Assembly: GCA_041906305.1 (NCBI GenBank)
Contig: JAYRJL010000001.1
Location: forward strand, 248,001 to 312,000
Length of the DNA: 64,000 bases
Direction: 5' to 3'
Source: SHVZ01 sp041906305
GTDB taxonomy: Bacteria; Pseudomonadota; Alphaproteobacteria; SHVZ01
Shown here: positions 50,335 through 59,292 of the stretch, piece after piece
Position numbering within the stretch: the stretch's first letter is position 1
How the letters are laid out: each line of letters begins with the position of its first letter
Notes under the pieces: model-generated
Databases searched by the model: none
What the model was told of the DNA's origin: nothing
What the model saw: the letters and a program-made list of their open reading frames with translations, nothing else
Position numbers and translations under genes: made by a program

Positions 50335-50394
50335 GGGAGTGGCTGTGCTATTGTGCCGAAAGGCTGGGAGGCCGGCGACCCAGCCTCGATCCCG

Positions 50395-50427
50395 CATATA
50401 GTATACCCTACTAGCCTGGTCAAGATT
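50395..50427 (-). promoter_or_regulatory. Promoter of the cysE-isc operon with an IscR type-1-like site
   Basis: On the minus strand, TTGACC (plus 50418-50423) and TATATG (plus 50395-50400) are spaced by 17 bp. The 25-bp window 50403-50427, compared with the E. coli type-1 IscR consensus (ATASYYGACT-RWWWY-AGTCRRSTAT), matches YYGAC in the first half and TAGT-GGGTAT in the second. It overlaps the -35 element, fitting repression by holo-IscR. The divergent gene at 50496 may share it. Confidence 0.65.
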
Positions 50428-50495
50428 GTGCCGGGGTGCGCCCGAGCCGAACGTCGCTTTGTCCCATTGCTCCGGTCAGGATTTCGCCGACCCGC

Positions 50496-51161
50496 ATGCC
50501 TGAGATCATCATCAACGGCCCCGCCGGCCGCATCGAGGGCAGATACCTGCCGCCGAAGGTCCCGAACGCGCCGATCGCGCTGATGCTGCATCCGCACCCG
50601 CAGCACGGCGGGACGATGAACAACAAGATCGTCTACACGCTCTACAACCTGTTCGCCCAGCGCGGCTTCGCCACGCTGCGCTTCAACTTCCGCGGCGTCG
50701 GGCGGAGCCAGGGCGTGTTCGACCGCGGCGAGGGCGAGCTCTCGGACGCGGCAGCCGCTCTCGACTGGCTGCAGACCTACAATCCCGACGCCCAGGCCTG
50801 CTGGATCGCCGGGTTCTCTTTCGGCGCCTGGATCGGCATGCAGCTGCTCATGCGCCGCCCCGAGATCTCGGGCTTCATCTCGATCGCCCCGCCGGCGAAC
50901 CTGTTCGACTTCTCGTTCCTGGCGCCGTGTCCCTCCTCGGGCCTGATCGTGCACGGCACCGCGGACGAGGTGGTGCCGTCGGAGTCGGTGCAGAAGCTCG
51001 TCGACAAGCTGTCGAGCCAGCGCGACATCACGGTCAAGTACAAGTCGATCCCCGGCGCCAACCACTTCTTCACCAACAAGATCGAGCAGATGGGCAACTC
51101 CGTCGGCGCCTATCTCGACGAGGTGCTGAAGGCGCCGGCGAAAGCCAAGGCGGCGAGCTGA
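50496..51161 (+). CDS. Alpha/beta-hydrolase (CocE/NonD or YcjY-like esterase type)
   Basis: A 221-residue alpha/beta-hydrolase. It has an HPHPQHGGTMNNKIV oxyanion region, the nucleophile elbow GFSFGAW, and the acid/His segments HGTADEVVPSE and GANHFF. These are typical of COG2945-like small hydrolases of unknown substrate. ATG 50496 is the start; upstream residues are not coding. The gene is divergent from the isc operon and 4 bp upstream of tyrS. Confidence 0.85.
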   Translation: MPEIIINGPAGRIEGRYLPPKVPNAPIALMLHPHPQHGGTMNNKIVYTLYNLFAQRGFATLRFNFRGVGRSQGVFDRGEGELSDAAAALDWLQTYNPDAQACWIAGFSFGAWIGMQLLMRRPEISGFISIAPPANLFDFSFLAPCPSSGLIVHGTADEVVPSESVQKLVDKLSSQRDITVKYKSIPGANHFFTNKIEQMGNSVGAYLDEVLKAPAKAKAAS

Positions 51162-51165
51162 TCCG

Positions 51166-52416
51166 ATGTCGACGATGCGTGACTTCCTCGAGGTCATCCG
51201 CGAGCGCGGCTGCCTGCACCAGTGCTCGGACGAGGCCGGCTTCAAGAAGCTGACGGCCGAGAAGATCGTCACCGGCTATATCGGCTTCGACATGACCGCG
51301 GATTCCCTGCATGTCGGGAATCTCGTGCAGATCATGATGCTGCGCCGCCTGCAGCAGTGCGGTCACCGCCCGATCGTGCTGATCGGCGTGGGAACGACGA
51401 AGATCGGCGACCCGTCCGGCAAGGACGAGATGCGCCGCTTCCTCACGGACGCCGACATCGCGCGCAACATGGCCTCGATCCAGTCGACCTTCGGCAAGTT
51501 CCTGAAGTTCGGCGACGGCGCCAGCGATGCGCAGATGGCCAACAACGACGACTGGCTGTCGAAGCTCAACTACCTCGAGTTCCTGCGCGACTACGGCCGG
51601 CACTTCTCGGTCAACCGCATGCTGACCATGGATTCGGTCAAGCTGCGGCTCGACCGCGACCAGCCGCTGACCTTCCTCGAATTCAACTACATGGTCCTCC
51701 AGTCCTACGACTTCGTGGAGCTGGCACGGCGCTACGACTGCCGCCTGCAGATGGGCGGCTCGGACCAGTGGGGCAACATCGTCTCCGGCGTCGATCTCGG
51801 CCGCCGGGTCGGAACGCCCGAGCTGTTCGCCGTGACCACGCCGCTGGTGACCACCGCGTCCGGTGCCAAGATGGGCAAGACCGCGGCCGGTGCGATCTGG
51901 CTCAACGACGACCGCCTCCCGCACTACGACTACTATCAGTACTGGCGGAACACCGACGACGCCGATGTCGGCCGCTTCCTCAAGATCTTCACCGATCTTC
52001 CGATGGACGAGATCCGGAAGCTCGAAGCGCTCCAGGGCGCGGAGATCAACGAGGCGAAGAAGGTGCTGGCCTTCGAGGCGACCAAGATGTGCCGGGGCGA
52101 AGCCGCCGCCGCCGAGGCCGCCGAGACCGCGCGCAAGACCTTCGAGGAAGGCGAGGCCGGCGGCGTGCTACCGACGGTCGCCGTCGACAAGGCCCAGCTC
52201 GATGCCGGCGTGCCGATCTGGGAAGCCCTCAAGCTCGCGGGCTTCGCCGCCTCCAACGGCGAGGCGCGCCGGCTGGTCCGCGGCGGCGGCATCCGCATCA
52301 ACGACAATGTCTGCGCCGACGAGAACAAGAAGATCTCGGCGTCGGACCTCAACGCCGACGGCGTGGTGAAGCTCTCCGCCGGCAAGAAGCGCCACGCGGT
52401 GGTGAAGGTCGCTTAA
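51166..52416 (+). CDS. tyrS: Tyrosyl-tRNA synthetase
   Basis: A 416-residue class I synthetase. The HIGH equivalent is HVGN in DSLHVGNLVQIMMLRRLQQCG, and the KMSKS equivalent is KMGKT. The specificity region is DFVELARRYDCRLQMGGSDQWGNI. The C-terminal S4-like domain is ARRLVRGGGIRINDNV. It is probably co-transcribed with the upstream hydrolase gene. Confidence 0.97.
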   Translation: MSTMRDFLEVIRERGCLHQCSDEAGFKKLTAEKIVTGYIGFDMTADSLHVGNLVQIMMLRRLQQCGHRPIVLIGVGTTKIGDPSGKDEMRRFLTDADIARNMASIQSTFGKFLKFGDGASDAQMANNDDWLSKLNYLEFLRDYGRHFSVNRMLTMDSVKLRLDRDQPLTFLEFNYMVLQSYDFVELARRYDCRLQMGGSDQWGNIVSGVDLGRRVGTPELFAVTTPLVTTASGAKMGKTAAGAIWLNDDRLPHYDYYQYWRNTDDADVGRFLKIFTDLPMDEIRKLEALQGAEINEAKKVLAFEATKMCRGEAAAAEAAETARKTFEEGEAGGVLPTVAVDKAQLDAGVPIWEALKLAGFAASNGEARRLVRGGGIRINDNVCADENKKISASDLNADGVVKLSAGKKRHAVVKVA

Positions 52417-52435
52417 GCGGCGGCCTTCGTCGTCC

Positions 52436-54100
52436 ATGACGCAAGCGTCATCTCCCGCCTCGCTGGTCCGCCTTGCGGTCGCCGCTCGCGAGGCCGGCGA
52501 CGGCGCGGCGGCGAGGCGGCTCGCGATGCAGGCGATCGCGGCACATCCCTTCGATCGCAGTGCGATCTCGTTCCTGGTCGACCTGCTGACGCAGCAGGGC
52601 GCCTACGACAGGAGCATCGCGTGGCTCAGGCGCGATCTGGCGCTGGTCGAGCGTCCGGCGAGAACGATCCAGTTTCTCCTGTTCATGCTGCTGCATGCCG
52701 GCCGCCTCGACGAGGCGGCGCGTCTGCACGCCCTGCTTCCGCAGATGGCGCGTGCGCTCCCGCCCGGCGACGAGGACGCGGCAGTCCTGGAGGGGCTTCA
52801 CCGCGTCGTCGACCGCTATCGCGCGACCGCGGCAGAAATGGCGTTCGCTCCCGGCTACCGGGTATTCGACGAAGCGGACGAGAGCCGGGAGGTACGGCTC
52901 TGGCGGAAGGCGCTGACCTATCACGCCGAGGGCGACGAGTTCGCGTCCCTGCACCACCTCGTCGCGCTCGATCCGCTGGGGGGCGCACCTCCGCTCGAAC
53001 GCGTCGTGAAGTCCGATCTCGATCGGCTGAAGGCCCGCATCCTCGCGGAGAAAGGCGTTCCGGGGGCGCCGTCCCGGCCGGACAGGGAACGCTTCCTCGT
53101 CATCCGCTCGCATTCGTCGGGCTTCTGCGCGGATGTTATCCATTCGGCGGTGCAGCTGGTGGCGGCCGAGCTCTTCGGGCGCACGCCGCTCGTCTACTGG
53201 GGAAAGGAATCGGCCTACGCCGCGCCGGAGATCGACAATCTCTGGAACGCGTTCTTCGAGCCGGTCGGGCCGTCGCTCGACGAGGTCGCGCGACGCAGCG
53301 AGAGCTGCTACCCGCCATTCTTCACGCCGGCGACGCTCCGGCGATCGAACAACCGGCCGTGGTTCCACAACACGGCGGGTGCCAGCTACCTGGACATCCT
53401 GCCGAGGCATGAGGACGTCGCGGTCGCCGAGCGATACTGCTTTCTGGCCGACCTGCTGTACGTGGCGCCGGACGATCATCCCCTGCGCCAGCGGTCGCCG
53501 CTCGACGTCTTCTGGTCGGCGATGTCGCGCATCCGGCTTCGCCGGGAGATCCTGGACGAGGCGAAGGCGTGGCTCGACGGTCAGCGTCGCGACAAGCCGG
53601 TGATCGGGGTCCATATGCGGCTGTCGTCGAGCGACAAGGTGCTGGAGTCGCTCGAGCAGGCGCCGGCCGAAGCGCAGGCGACGCTGGCAGCGGTCGACGC
53701 GCTCCTCCGGCGCATGCCCGAGGCGCGCATCTTCCTGATGACCGACTACCAGCCCAATGTCGCGCTCCTCGAAACCCGGTACCCGGATCGCGTCTTCAGC
53801 CATGCGAGCCAAAGGCTCGATACCGGCCAGGCGGTCGCGCAGCGGCAGCTCGGATTGAACGCGACCGAGGGCAACTACCCGCTCGCCGTCGAGGTCATGC
53901 GCGATGTCGCGACCGGCAGAAGCTGCGACGCTTTCGTCGGCGACGGTGCCTCCAACGTCTCGCTGGTGACGGCAGGGCTCGGGACCTGGGCGCCCGGCAA
54001 CCTGCTGTGGACGCGGACGCCCAACATCGGCGGCTGGTGGTCCTCGATCGTCGAATCCTCGTCCGCCCTCGGACCCAGGGGCAAGTTCGTCGTCTACTGA
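52436..54100 (+). CDS. TPR protein with fucosyltransferase-like (GT23/NodZ-type) domain
   Basis: A 554-residue protein. Residues 10-170 are TPR-like helices (GDGAAARRLAMQAIAAHPFDRSAISFLVDLL, SIAWLRRDLALVERPARTIQFLLFMLLHAG). Residues 210-554 resemble O- or alpha-1,6-fucosyltransferases (GT23, NodZ/FUT8): FLVIRSHSSGFCADVIHSAVQL, IGVHMRLSSSDK (H-x-R), IFLMTDYQPNVALL, and VMRDVATGRSCDAFVGDGASNVSLV, which recalls the family's Asp-rich end. There is no signal peptide. The acceptor glycan is unknown, and a non-nodulation role is likely. ATG 52436 begins 17 bp after tyrS. Confidence 0.55.
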   Translation: MTQASSPASLVRLAVAAREAGDGAAARRLAMQAIAAHPFDRSAISFLVDLLTQQGAYDRSIAWLRRDLALVERPARTIQFLLFMLLHAGRLDEAARLHALLPQMARALPPGDEDAAVLEGLHRVVDRYRATAAEMAFAPGYRVFDEADESREVRLWRKALTYHAEGDEFASLHHLVALDPLGGAPPLERVVKSDLDRLKARILAEKGVPGAPSRPDRERFLVIRSHSSGFCADVIHSAVQLVAAELFGRTPLVYWGKESAYAAPEIDNLWNAFFEPVGPSLDEVARRSESCYPPFFTPATLRRSNNRPWFHNTAGASYLDILPRHEDVAVAERYCFLADLLYVAPDDHPLRQRSPLDVFWSAMSRIRLRREILDEAKAWLDGQRRDKPVIGVHMRLSSSDKVLESLEQAPAEAQATLAAVDALLRRMPEARIFLMTDYQPNVALLETRYPDRVFSHASQRLDTGQAVAQRQLGLNATEGNYPLAVEVMRDVATGRSCDAFVGDGASNVSLVTAGLGTWAPGNLLWTRTPNIGGWWSSIVESSSALGPRGKFVVY

Positions 54101-54126
54101 CGCGACAAGGCCGGCTGGGCCCTGCC

Positions 54127-54966
54127 TCAGATCGTGGCGGTGCCTTCGATGCAGGTGACGCTCTCGCCGCCGACCCAGACATCGCTGCCGATCTTCTCGA
54201 TATAGACGCGGCCGGCGCGGCCGATGGCGGTGCCCTGCGCCGCCGTGTATCTCGGCGGCGCGATGCCGGCACCGATCAGCCACTGGCCGAGGCTGGCGTT
54301 CAGGCTGCCGGTGACCGGGTCCTCGGCGATGCCGTCGCCGGGAATGAACGCTCGGATTTCGTACTGCGCGTCGGTATCGTCGCCGGGCTTGGACGGACCG
54401 ACGACGCCGACCGCGAGCCCCTGCATGGCGGCGAAGTCGGGCTTGAGCGCGAGGACCTCCGCGCGCGATCCGAGCAGCACGCCGACCCAGCCGGGACCGT
54501 TGTCGGCCCATTGGGATGCCTTGATCGCCGAGGAGGGCACGCGGAGGCTCTTCGCGATGCGCTCGACCAGATCGGCCTCGACGGCACCGCTCCGCTTGCA
54601 GGGCGGCGCGGCGAAGGCGAGGCGCCTGGCCTCGCGGCGAAGCTTCACCAGGCCGACGCCGCATTCCTGGACGACTCCGTCGCCCTTGGGCTTGCCGCCG
54701 TTGGCGAGCCAGACATGGCAGGTCCCCAGCGTCGGGTGGCCGGCGAAGGGAAGCTCGCGTGCCGGCGTGAAGATGCGCACGCGATAGTCGGCCTCGGCCG
54801 TCGTCGGCTTCAGCAGGAACGTGGTTTCGCTGAGGTTCGTCCAGTTGGCGAAGCCCTGCATCTGCTCAGGCGAAAGCCCGTCGGCGCCGATCACGACGCC
54901 GAGCGCGTTGCCCTTGAAGGCGACGGCGGTGAAGACGTCGATCTGGCGGTAGGGGAAGACAGGCAT
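54127..54966 (-). CDS. PhzF-family isomerase/epimerase
   Basis: A 279-residue protein of the PhzF fold with the conserved acid in WTNLSETTFLL and the strand FTPARELPFAGHPTLGTCHVW; DxGGG-like and PVTGSLNASLGQWLI segments match. PhzF itself isomerises DHHA in phenazine synthesis, but most bacterial homologues act on other substrates. It is the last gene of the ugp operon, its start overlapping the ugpC stop by 1 base. The link to glycerophosphate uptake is unclear. Confidence 0.87.
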   Translation of the reverse strand: MPVFPYRQIDVFTAVAFKGNALGVVIGADGLSPEQMQGFANWTNLSETTFLLKPTTAEADYRVRIFTPARELPFAGHPTLGTCHVWLANGGKPKGDGVVQECGVGLVKLRREARRLAFAAPPCKRSGAVEADLVERIAKSLRVPSSAIKASQWADNGPGWVGVLLGSRAEVLALKPDFAAMQGLAVGVVGPSKPGDDTDAQYEIRAFIPGDGIAEDPVTGSLNASLGQWLIGAGIAPPRYTAAQGTAIGRAGRVYIEKIGSDVWVGGESVTCIEGTATI

Positions 54967-56024
54967 CAGGCGGTGCCGAGCCGCTTGCCGGTCTCGCCGT
55001 CGAAAATGTGCCAGGCGCCGTCATAGGCCTGGATCGGCAGGCGGTCGCCCGCGGCCGGCACCTGGTTGCCGGGAAGGCGCACGATGAGGCTCTTGCCGTC
55101 GGACAGGCGCGCGTGGACCAGCGTGTCGGCGCCGAGGAGCTCGACCAGCTCGACCTGGACGTCCATGCCGCCGCCGGTCGCGAGGTGCTCCGGCCGGATG
55201 CCGACGGTGACCGGGCGGCCGGGATCGAGGCGGATCTTCGGCGCCAGCGCGGCCCCGTCGATCGCGAGCCGGCCGTCGGCGGCGACGCGGGTTTCGAGGA
55301 AGTTCATCGCCGGCGAGCCGATGAATCCGGCGACGAACAGGCTCGCGGGCTCGGCATAGACCTCGATCGGCGTGCCGATCTGCTCGGCGACGCCCTTGTT
55401 CATGACGATCAGCCGGTCGGCCATCGTCATCGCCTCGACCTGGTCGTGGGTCACGTAGATCGAGGTGACGCCGAGCTGGCGCTGCAGCTTCTTGATCTCG
55501 ACGCGCATCTGAACGCGGAGCTTGGCGTCGAGGTTGGAGAGCGGCTCGTCGAACAGGAAGGCCTTCGGCTCGCGCACGATGGCGCGGCCCATGGCGACGC
55601 GCTGGCGCTGGCCGCCGGAGAGCTGGCGCGGCTTGCGGTCGAGATACTGGGCGATCTCGAGGATGCCGGCGGCGCGCTTCACCCGCTCGTCGATCTCGCC
55701 CTTCGACATGCCGCGGAGCCTGAGCCCGTACGACATGTTCTCGTAGACGCTCATATGCGGGTAGAGCGCGTAGTTCTGGAACACCATCGCGATGTCGCGA
55801 TCCTTGGGCTCGAGATCGTTGACCACGCGCCCGTCGATCGCGATCTCGCCGCCGGTGATCTTCTCCAGGCCGGCGACCATGCGGAGCAGGGTCGACTTGC
55901 CGCAGCCGGACGGGCCGACGATGACGATGAATTCGCCGTCGGTGATCTGCATGTCGATGCCCTGGATCACCTCCAGCGCGCCGCCATAGGACTTGCGCAC
56001 GCCGCGCATCGATACCGTCGCCAT
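54966..56024 (-). CDS. ugpC: sn-Glycerol-3-phosphate ABC transporter ATPase UgpC
   Basis: A 352-residue MalK-type ATPase: Walker A GPSGCGKST, signature LSGGQRQRVAMGRAIVREPKAFLFDEPLSNLDAKLR, plus the C-terminal regulatory TOBE/OB domain (VTVGIRPEHL, LVHARLSDG). It belongs to the UgpBAEC importer with the genes upstream. Walker B is FLFDEP. MalK-like ATPases serve various sugars, so the substrate rests on the context. Confidence 0.9.
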   Translation of the reverse strand: MATVSMRGVRKSYGGALEVIQGIDMQITDGEFIVIVGPSGCGKSTLLRMVAGLEKITGGEIAIDGRVVNDLEPKDRDIAMVFQNYALYPHMSVYENMSYGLRLRGMSKGEIDERVKRAAGILEIAQYLDRKPRQLSGGQRQRVAMGRAIVREPKAFLFDEPLSNLDAKLRVQMRVEIKKLQRQLGVTSIYVTHDQVEAMTMADRLIVMNKGVAEQIGTPIEVYAEPASLFVAGFIGSPAMNFLETRVAADGRLAIDGAALAPKIRLDPGRPVTVGIRPEHLATGGGMDVQVELVELLGADTLVHARLSDGKSLIVRLPGNQVPAAGDRLPIQAYDGAWHIFDGETGKRLGTA

Positions 56025-56028
56025 CGGC

Positions 56029-56877
56029 TTACTTCTCCGTCTCGACGAGGCCGCGCACGAACTGCCGCTGCATGAAGACGACGACCAGCACCGGCGGCAG
56101 CATGGCGAGCATCGCCGTCGCCATGATCAGGTTCCAGCTCGGCGTCGCGTCGACCGCGGTCGCCTGGCGCGCCACGGTCATGACCGCGGTGTAGAAGCCT
56201 TCCGAATTGGTGACCAGCAACGGCCAGAGATACTGGTTCCAGCCGTAGATGAACTGGATCACGAACAGGGCCGCGATCGTCGTGCGGCTCATCGGCAGCA
56301 GGATGTCGAAGAAGAAGCGGACGGGGCCGGCGCCGTCGACGCGGGACGCTTCGGCCAGCTCGTCCGGCACCGAGAGGAAGAACTGGCGGAAGAGGAAGGT
56401 CGCGGTGGCGGAGGCGATCAGCGGGATGATGAGGCCGGCATAGGTGTCGATCATGCCGAGGCCGGCGACGACGCCGTATGTGGGAACGATGCGCACCTCG
56501 ACCGGCAGCATCAGGGTGACGAAGATCATCCAGAACGCCGTCATCCGGAACGGGAAGCGGAAATAGACGATGGCGAAGGCGGCGATGATCGAGATCGCGA
56601 TCTTGCCGAGGCAGATGCCGAGCGCCATGACCATGCTGTTCATGAGCGCGATCGTCAGCGGCGCGCCGGAGGTGCGGGCGTAGCCCTGGGTCAGGATCTC
56701 GGCGTAGTTCTGCAGCAGGTACGGGCCGGGCAGCAGCGGCACCGGCGAACGGAGCATCGTCGAGGCGTCGTGCGTGGATGCGACGAAGGTCATCCATACC
56801 GGGAAGGCGATGATCGCCACACCGAGGAGCACGACGAGATGGCTGAGAACGGTCAGCCAGGGGCGGTTCTCGACCAT
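56029..56877 (-). CDS. ugpE: sn-Glycerol-3-phosphate ABC transporter permease UgpE
   Basis: A 282-residue permease with six hydrophobic segments. The EAA loop is DELAEASRVDGAGPVRFFFDILLP. It starts MVENRPWLTVLSHLVVLLGVAII and resembles UgpE/MalG-type permeases. It lies between ugpA (overlap of one or two bases away) and ugpC. Substrate assignment rests on the similarity of the four-gene set to ugpBAEC and the Pho box upstream. Confidence 0.88.
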   Translation of the reverse strand: MVENRPWLTVLSHLVVLLGVAIIAFPVWMTFVASTHDASTMLRSPVPLLPGPYLLQNYAEILTQGYARTSGAPLTIALMNSMVMALGICLGKIAISIIAAFAIVYFRFPFRMTAFWMIFVTLMLPVEVRIVPTYGVVAGLGMIDTYAGLIIPLIASATATFLFRQFFLSVPDELAEASRVDGAGPVRFFFDILLPMSRTTIAALFVIQFIYGWNQYLWPLLVTNSEGFYTAVMTVARQATAVDATPSWNLIMATAMLAMLPPVLVVVFMQRQFVRGLVETEK

Positions 56878-56878
56878 C

Positions 56879-57760
56879 TCAGTAGTGGACCTTGCGCTCG
56901 ACGAAGCGGAATTGCACGACGGTCAGGAGGATCACCACCGTCATCAGGATCGCCGACTGCGCCGCCGAGCCGCCGAGGTCGCCGCCGCGGAAGCCGTCGT
57001 TGTAGACCTTGAACACCAGGATCTCGGTCGCCTTCGCCGGGCCGCCCTTGGTCAGCGCGTCGACCACGCCGAAGGTGCCGAAGAACGCGTAGATGATGTT
57101 GACCACCAGCAGGAAGAAGCCGGTCGGCGACAGCAGCGGGAAGACGATGTCCTTGAAGCGCCGGCCCGGCCCCGCGCCGTCGATCGCCGCCGCCTCGATC
57201 AGCGACTTCGGGATCGACTGCAGTCCGGCCAAGAAGAAGAGGAAGTTGTAGCTGACCTGTCCCCAGACGGCGGCGAACACGACCAGTGCCAGGGCCTGGC
57301 CGCCGTTCAGCACGTAGTTGAAGTCGTAGCCCAGCACCTTCAGCGCCCAGGCGACGATGCCGACCGAGGGATTGAACAGGAAGCCCCAGAGGACGCCGGC
57401 GACGGCGGGCGCCACCGCGTAGGGCCATACCAGGAAGGTCTTGTAGACCGAGCCGCCGCGGATGATGCGGTCGGCCATCACCGCCAGCAGCAGCGAGAAA
57501 GCAAGGCCGAGAGCGGCGACGGCGGCGCTGAACCCGAGCGTCAGCATCGCGGAGGCGTAGTAGCCGGGGTCTTCGAACAGCGTGACGAAGTTGTCGAACC
57601 AGACGAACTGGGTGTTGCCGCCGAACGCGTCCTCGACGATCAGCGACTGCCAGATCATCTCGGCCGAGGGCCAGAAGAAGAAGATGACGGTGATGGCGAT
57701 CTGCGGCAGGAGCAGCAGATAGGGCAGCGCCCTGTCGTTGAAGGTGACGCGCTTTTCCAT
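56879..57760 (-). CDS. ugpA: sn-Glycerol-3-phosphate ABC transporter permease UgpA
   Basis: A 293-residue permease with six hydrophobic segments. The EAA loop is KSLIEAAAIDGAGPGRRFKDIVFPLLSP. The start MEKRVTFNDRALPYLLLLPQIAITVIFFFWPS is characteristic. ATG 57760 is chosen because the frame upstream reads ugpB out of frame. It is separated from ugpB by a hairpin. Confidence 0.9.
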   Translation of the reverse strand: MEKRVTFNDRALPYLLLLPQIAITVIFFFWPSAEMIWQSLIVEDAFGGNTQFVWFDNFVTLFEDPGYYASAMLTLGFSAAVAALGLAFSLLLAVMADRIIRGGSVYKTFLVWPYAVAPAVAGVLWGFLFNPSVGIVAWALKVLGYDFNYVLNGGQALALVVFAAVWGQVSYNFLFFLAGLQSIPKSLIEAAAIDGAGPGRRFKDIVFPLLSPTGFFLLVVNIIYAFFGTFGVVDALTKGGPAKATEILVFKVYNDGFRGGDLGGSAAQSAILMTVVILLTVVQFRFVERKVHY

Positions 57761-57778
57761 GGGGGACTTGGGGAAGAA

Positions 57779-57804
57779 GGGGCCCCCGCCGCGGCGGGAG
57801 CCCC
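57779..57804. other. Hairpin between ugpB and ugpA
   Basis: GGGGC (57779-57783) pairs with GCCCC (57800-57804) and CCCGC (57785-57789) with GCGGG (57794-57798), with one mismatch and a 4-nt loop. On the transcript it would separate the abundant binding-protein message from the permease genes, as commonly seen in such operons. Confidence 0.6.
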
Positions 57805-57819
57805 TCGATCCAGGCCGGC

Positions 57820-59136
57820 TTACTTGTTGGCGGCGACGAAGCGCTTGATCTGCTCGTTGCCCCGCTTGACCGCGTCGTCGAGCGCCACCTTCGGCGTCTT
57901 CTGGCCGGCCCACACGGCCTCCAGCTCCTCGTCGACGATGTCGCGGATCTGCACGAAGTTGCCGATGCGGAGCCCCTTCGAGTTCTCGGTCGGCGGGTTG
58001 AGCTCGAGCTGCTTCACCGCGACGTCGCGGCCCGGGTTCTTCTCGTAGAAGCCGGCCTTGGCGGTCATCTCGGCGGCGGCGATGGTGACGGGCACGTAGC
58101 CGGTCTCCTGGTGCCACTTGGCCTGGATGTCGGCGCGCGACAGGAAGGTCAGGAACTTGGCGACGCCGACATAGTCGGCCTTCGGCTTGCCCTGCAGCAC
58201 CCAGAGGGTGGCGCCGCCGATGATCGAGTTCTGCGGCTTCGCCTTGATCTCCGGCCAGTACGGCATCATCGAGATGCCGACCGTGCCCTGGCCCAGCGCC
58301 TTGTCGATCGCCGACGCGGTCGCCGAGGAGGCGATGTGGAAGGCGCAATCGCCGGCGGTGAACAGCGCCGTCGACTTGCCCTCGCGGCCGCCATAGACCA
58401 TGGACTTGTCCTTGGTCATGTCGAGCAGCGCCTGCACGTGCTTGACGTGCTGCGGGCTGTTGAACTTGAGCTCGATGTCGGCGCCGCCGAAGCCGTTGGC
58501 CTTGGTGGCGTAGGGCAGGTTGTGCAGCGCGCCGAAGTTCTCGATCAGCGCCCAGGTCTGCCACTGCGAGGTGAAGCCGCACTTGGCGCCGGAGGCGACG
58601 ACCTTCTTCGACATCTCGATCAGCTCCGGCCAGGTCGCCGGCGCCTTCTCGGGGTCGAGGCCCGCCTTCTTCATCATCTCCTTGTTCCGGTAGAAGACCG
58701 GCGTCGAGGAGTTGAACGGCATCGACAGCAGCTTGCCGTCGGTCGTCGAGTAGTAGCCGTAGACCGGGCCGATGAAGCTCTTCGGGTCGAACTTCTCCTT
58801 GGTGTCGGCCATCAGCTGGTAGACCGGATAGACCGCACCCTTGGCGGCCATCATGCTGGCGGTGCCGACCTCGAAGACCTGCACGATGTGCGGGCCCTGC
58901 TTGGCGCGGAAGGCAGCGGTCGCCGCGGTCAGGGTCTCGGTGTAGGAGCCCTTGAAGACCGCGTTCACCTTGTAGGCCGACTGCTCCTTGTTGAACTGGG
59001 CGGCCAGGTCGTTGACCACCTCGCCGAGGTTGCCGCCCATGGCGTGCCACCACTGGATCTCGGTCTGGGCGTTGGCCGCCGCCACGCTGAACAGCGTCGC
59101 GATGCCCGCAACCGACGACAACAGCATCCGCTTCAT
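57820..59136 (-). CDS. ugpB: sn-Glycerol-3-phosphate ABC transporter binding protein UgpB
   Basis: A 438-residue periplasmic binding protein with a Sec signal (MKRMLLSSVAGIATLFSVAAANAQ). It carries the UgpB features EIQWWHAMGGNLGEVVNDLAAQFNKEQSAYKVNAVFKG, PFNSSTPVFYRNKEMMKKAGLDPEKAP and WHQETGYVPVT. In E. coli the set imports glycerol-3-phosphate and glycerophosphodiesters under PhoB control. A Pho-box-like sequence lies just upstream, supporting the same control here. Confidence 0.93.
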   Translation of the reverse strand: MKRMLLSSVAGIATLFSVAAANAQTEIQWWHAMGGNLGEVVNDLAAQFNKEQSAYKVNAVFKGSYTETLTAATAAFRAKQGPHIVQVFEVGTASMMAAKGAVYPVYQLMADTKEKFDPKSFIGPVYGYYSTTDGKLLSMPFNSSTPVFYRNKEMMKKAGLDPEKAPATWPELIEMSKKVVASGAKCGFTSQWQTWALIENFGALHNLPYATKANGFGGADIELKFNSPQHVKHVQALLDMTKDKSMVYGGREGKSTALFTAGDCAFHIASSATASAIDKALGQGTVGISMMPYWPEIKAKPQNSIIGGATLWVLQGKPKADYVGVAKFLTFLSRADIQAKWHQETGYVPVTIAAAEMTAKAGFYEKNPGRDVAVKQLELNPPTENSKGLRIGNFVQIRDIVDEELEAVWAGQKTPKVALDDAVKRGNEQIKRFVAANK

Positions 59137-59195
59137 GTTTCTCGTCTCCCTAAATGGAACAGCCGTTGGTATCGGCCGGACCTAAAGACCACGGT

Positions 59196-59224
59196 GTGGC
59201 TTCTTGGTTAAAGTTCTATGACAG
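59196..59224 (-). promoter_or_regulatory. Pho-box-like site upstream of ugpB
   Basis: Reading the minus strand towards ugpB: CTGTCAT (plus 59218-59224) is a perfect PhoB half-site, then 4 bp later CTTTAAC (plus 59207-59213), and a weak AAGCCAC after another 4 bp. The 12-mer TGTCATAGAACT is shared exactly with the pstS site. It lies 60-90 bp from the ATG of ugpB. Confidence 0.7.
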
Positions 59225-59292
59225 TCCACCAGGATCGCGCGGCGAAGGCAAGCGGTCCGCTAGGATGGACTTCTTAGAGGCGGGGGAAGCAG

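Noticed and set aside
50400..50405. TATACT as the -10 element of the cysE promoter
   Set aside because: It lies only 12 bp from the -35 TTGACC. TATATG at 17 bp fits sigma-70 spacing better, and the TATAC region belongs to the IscR-like site.
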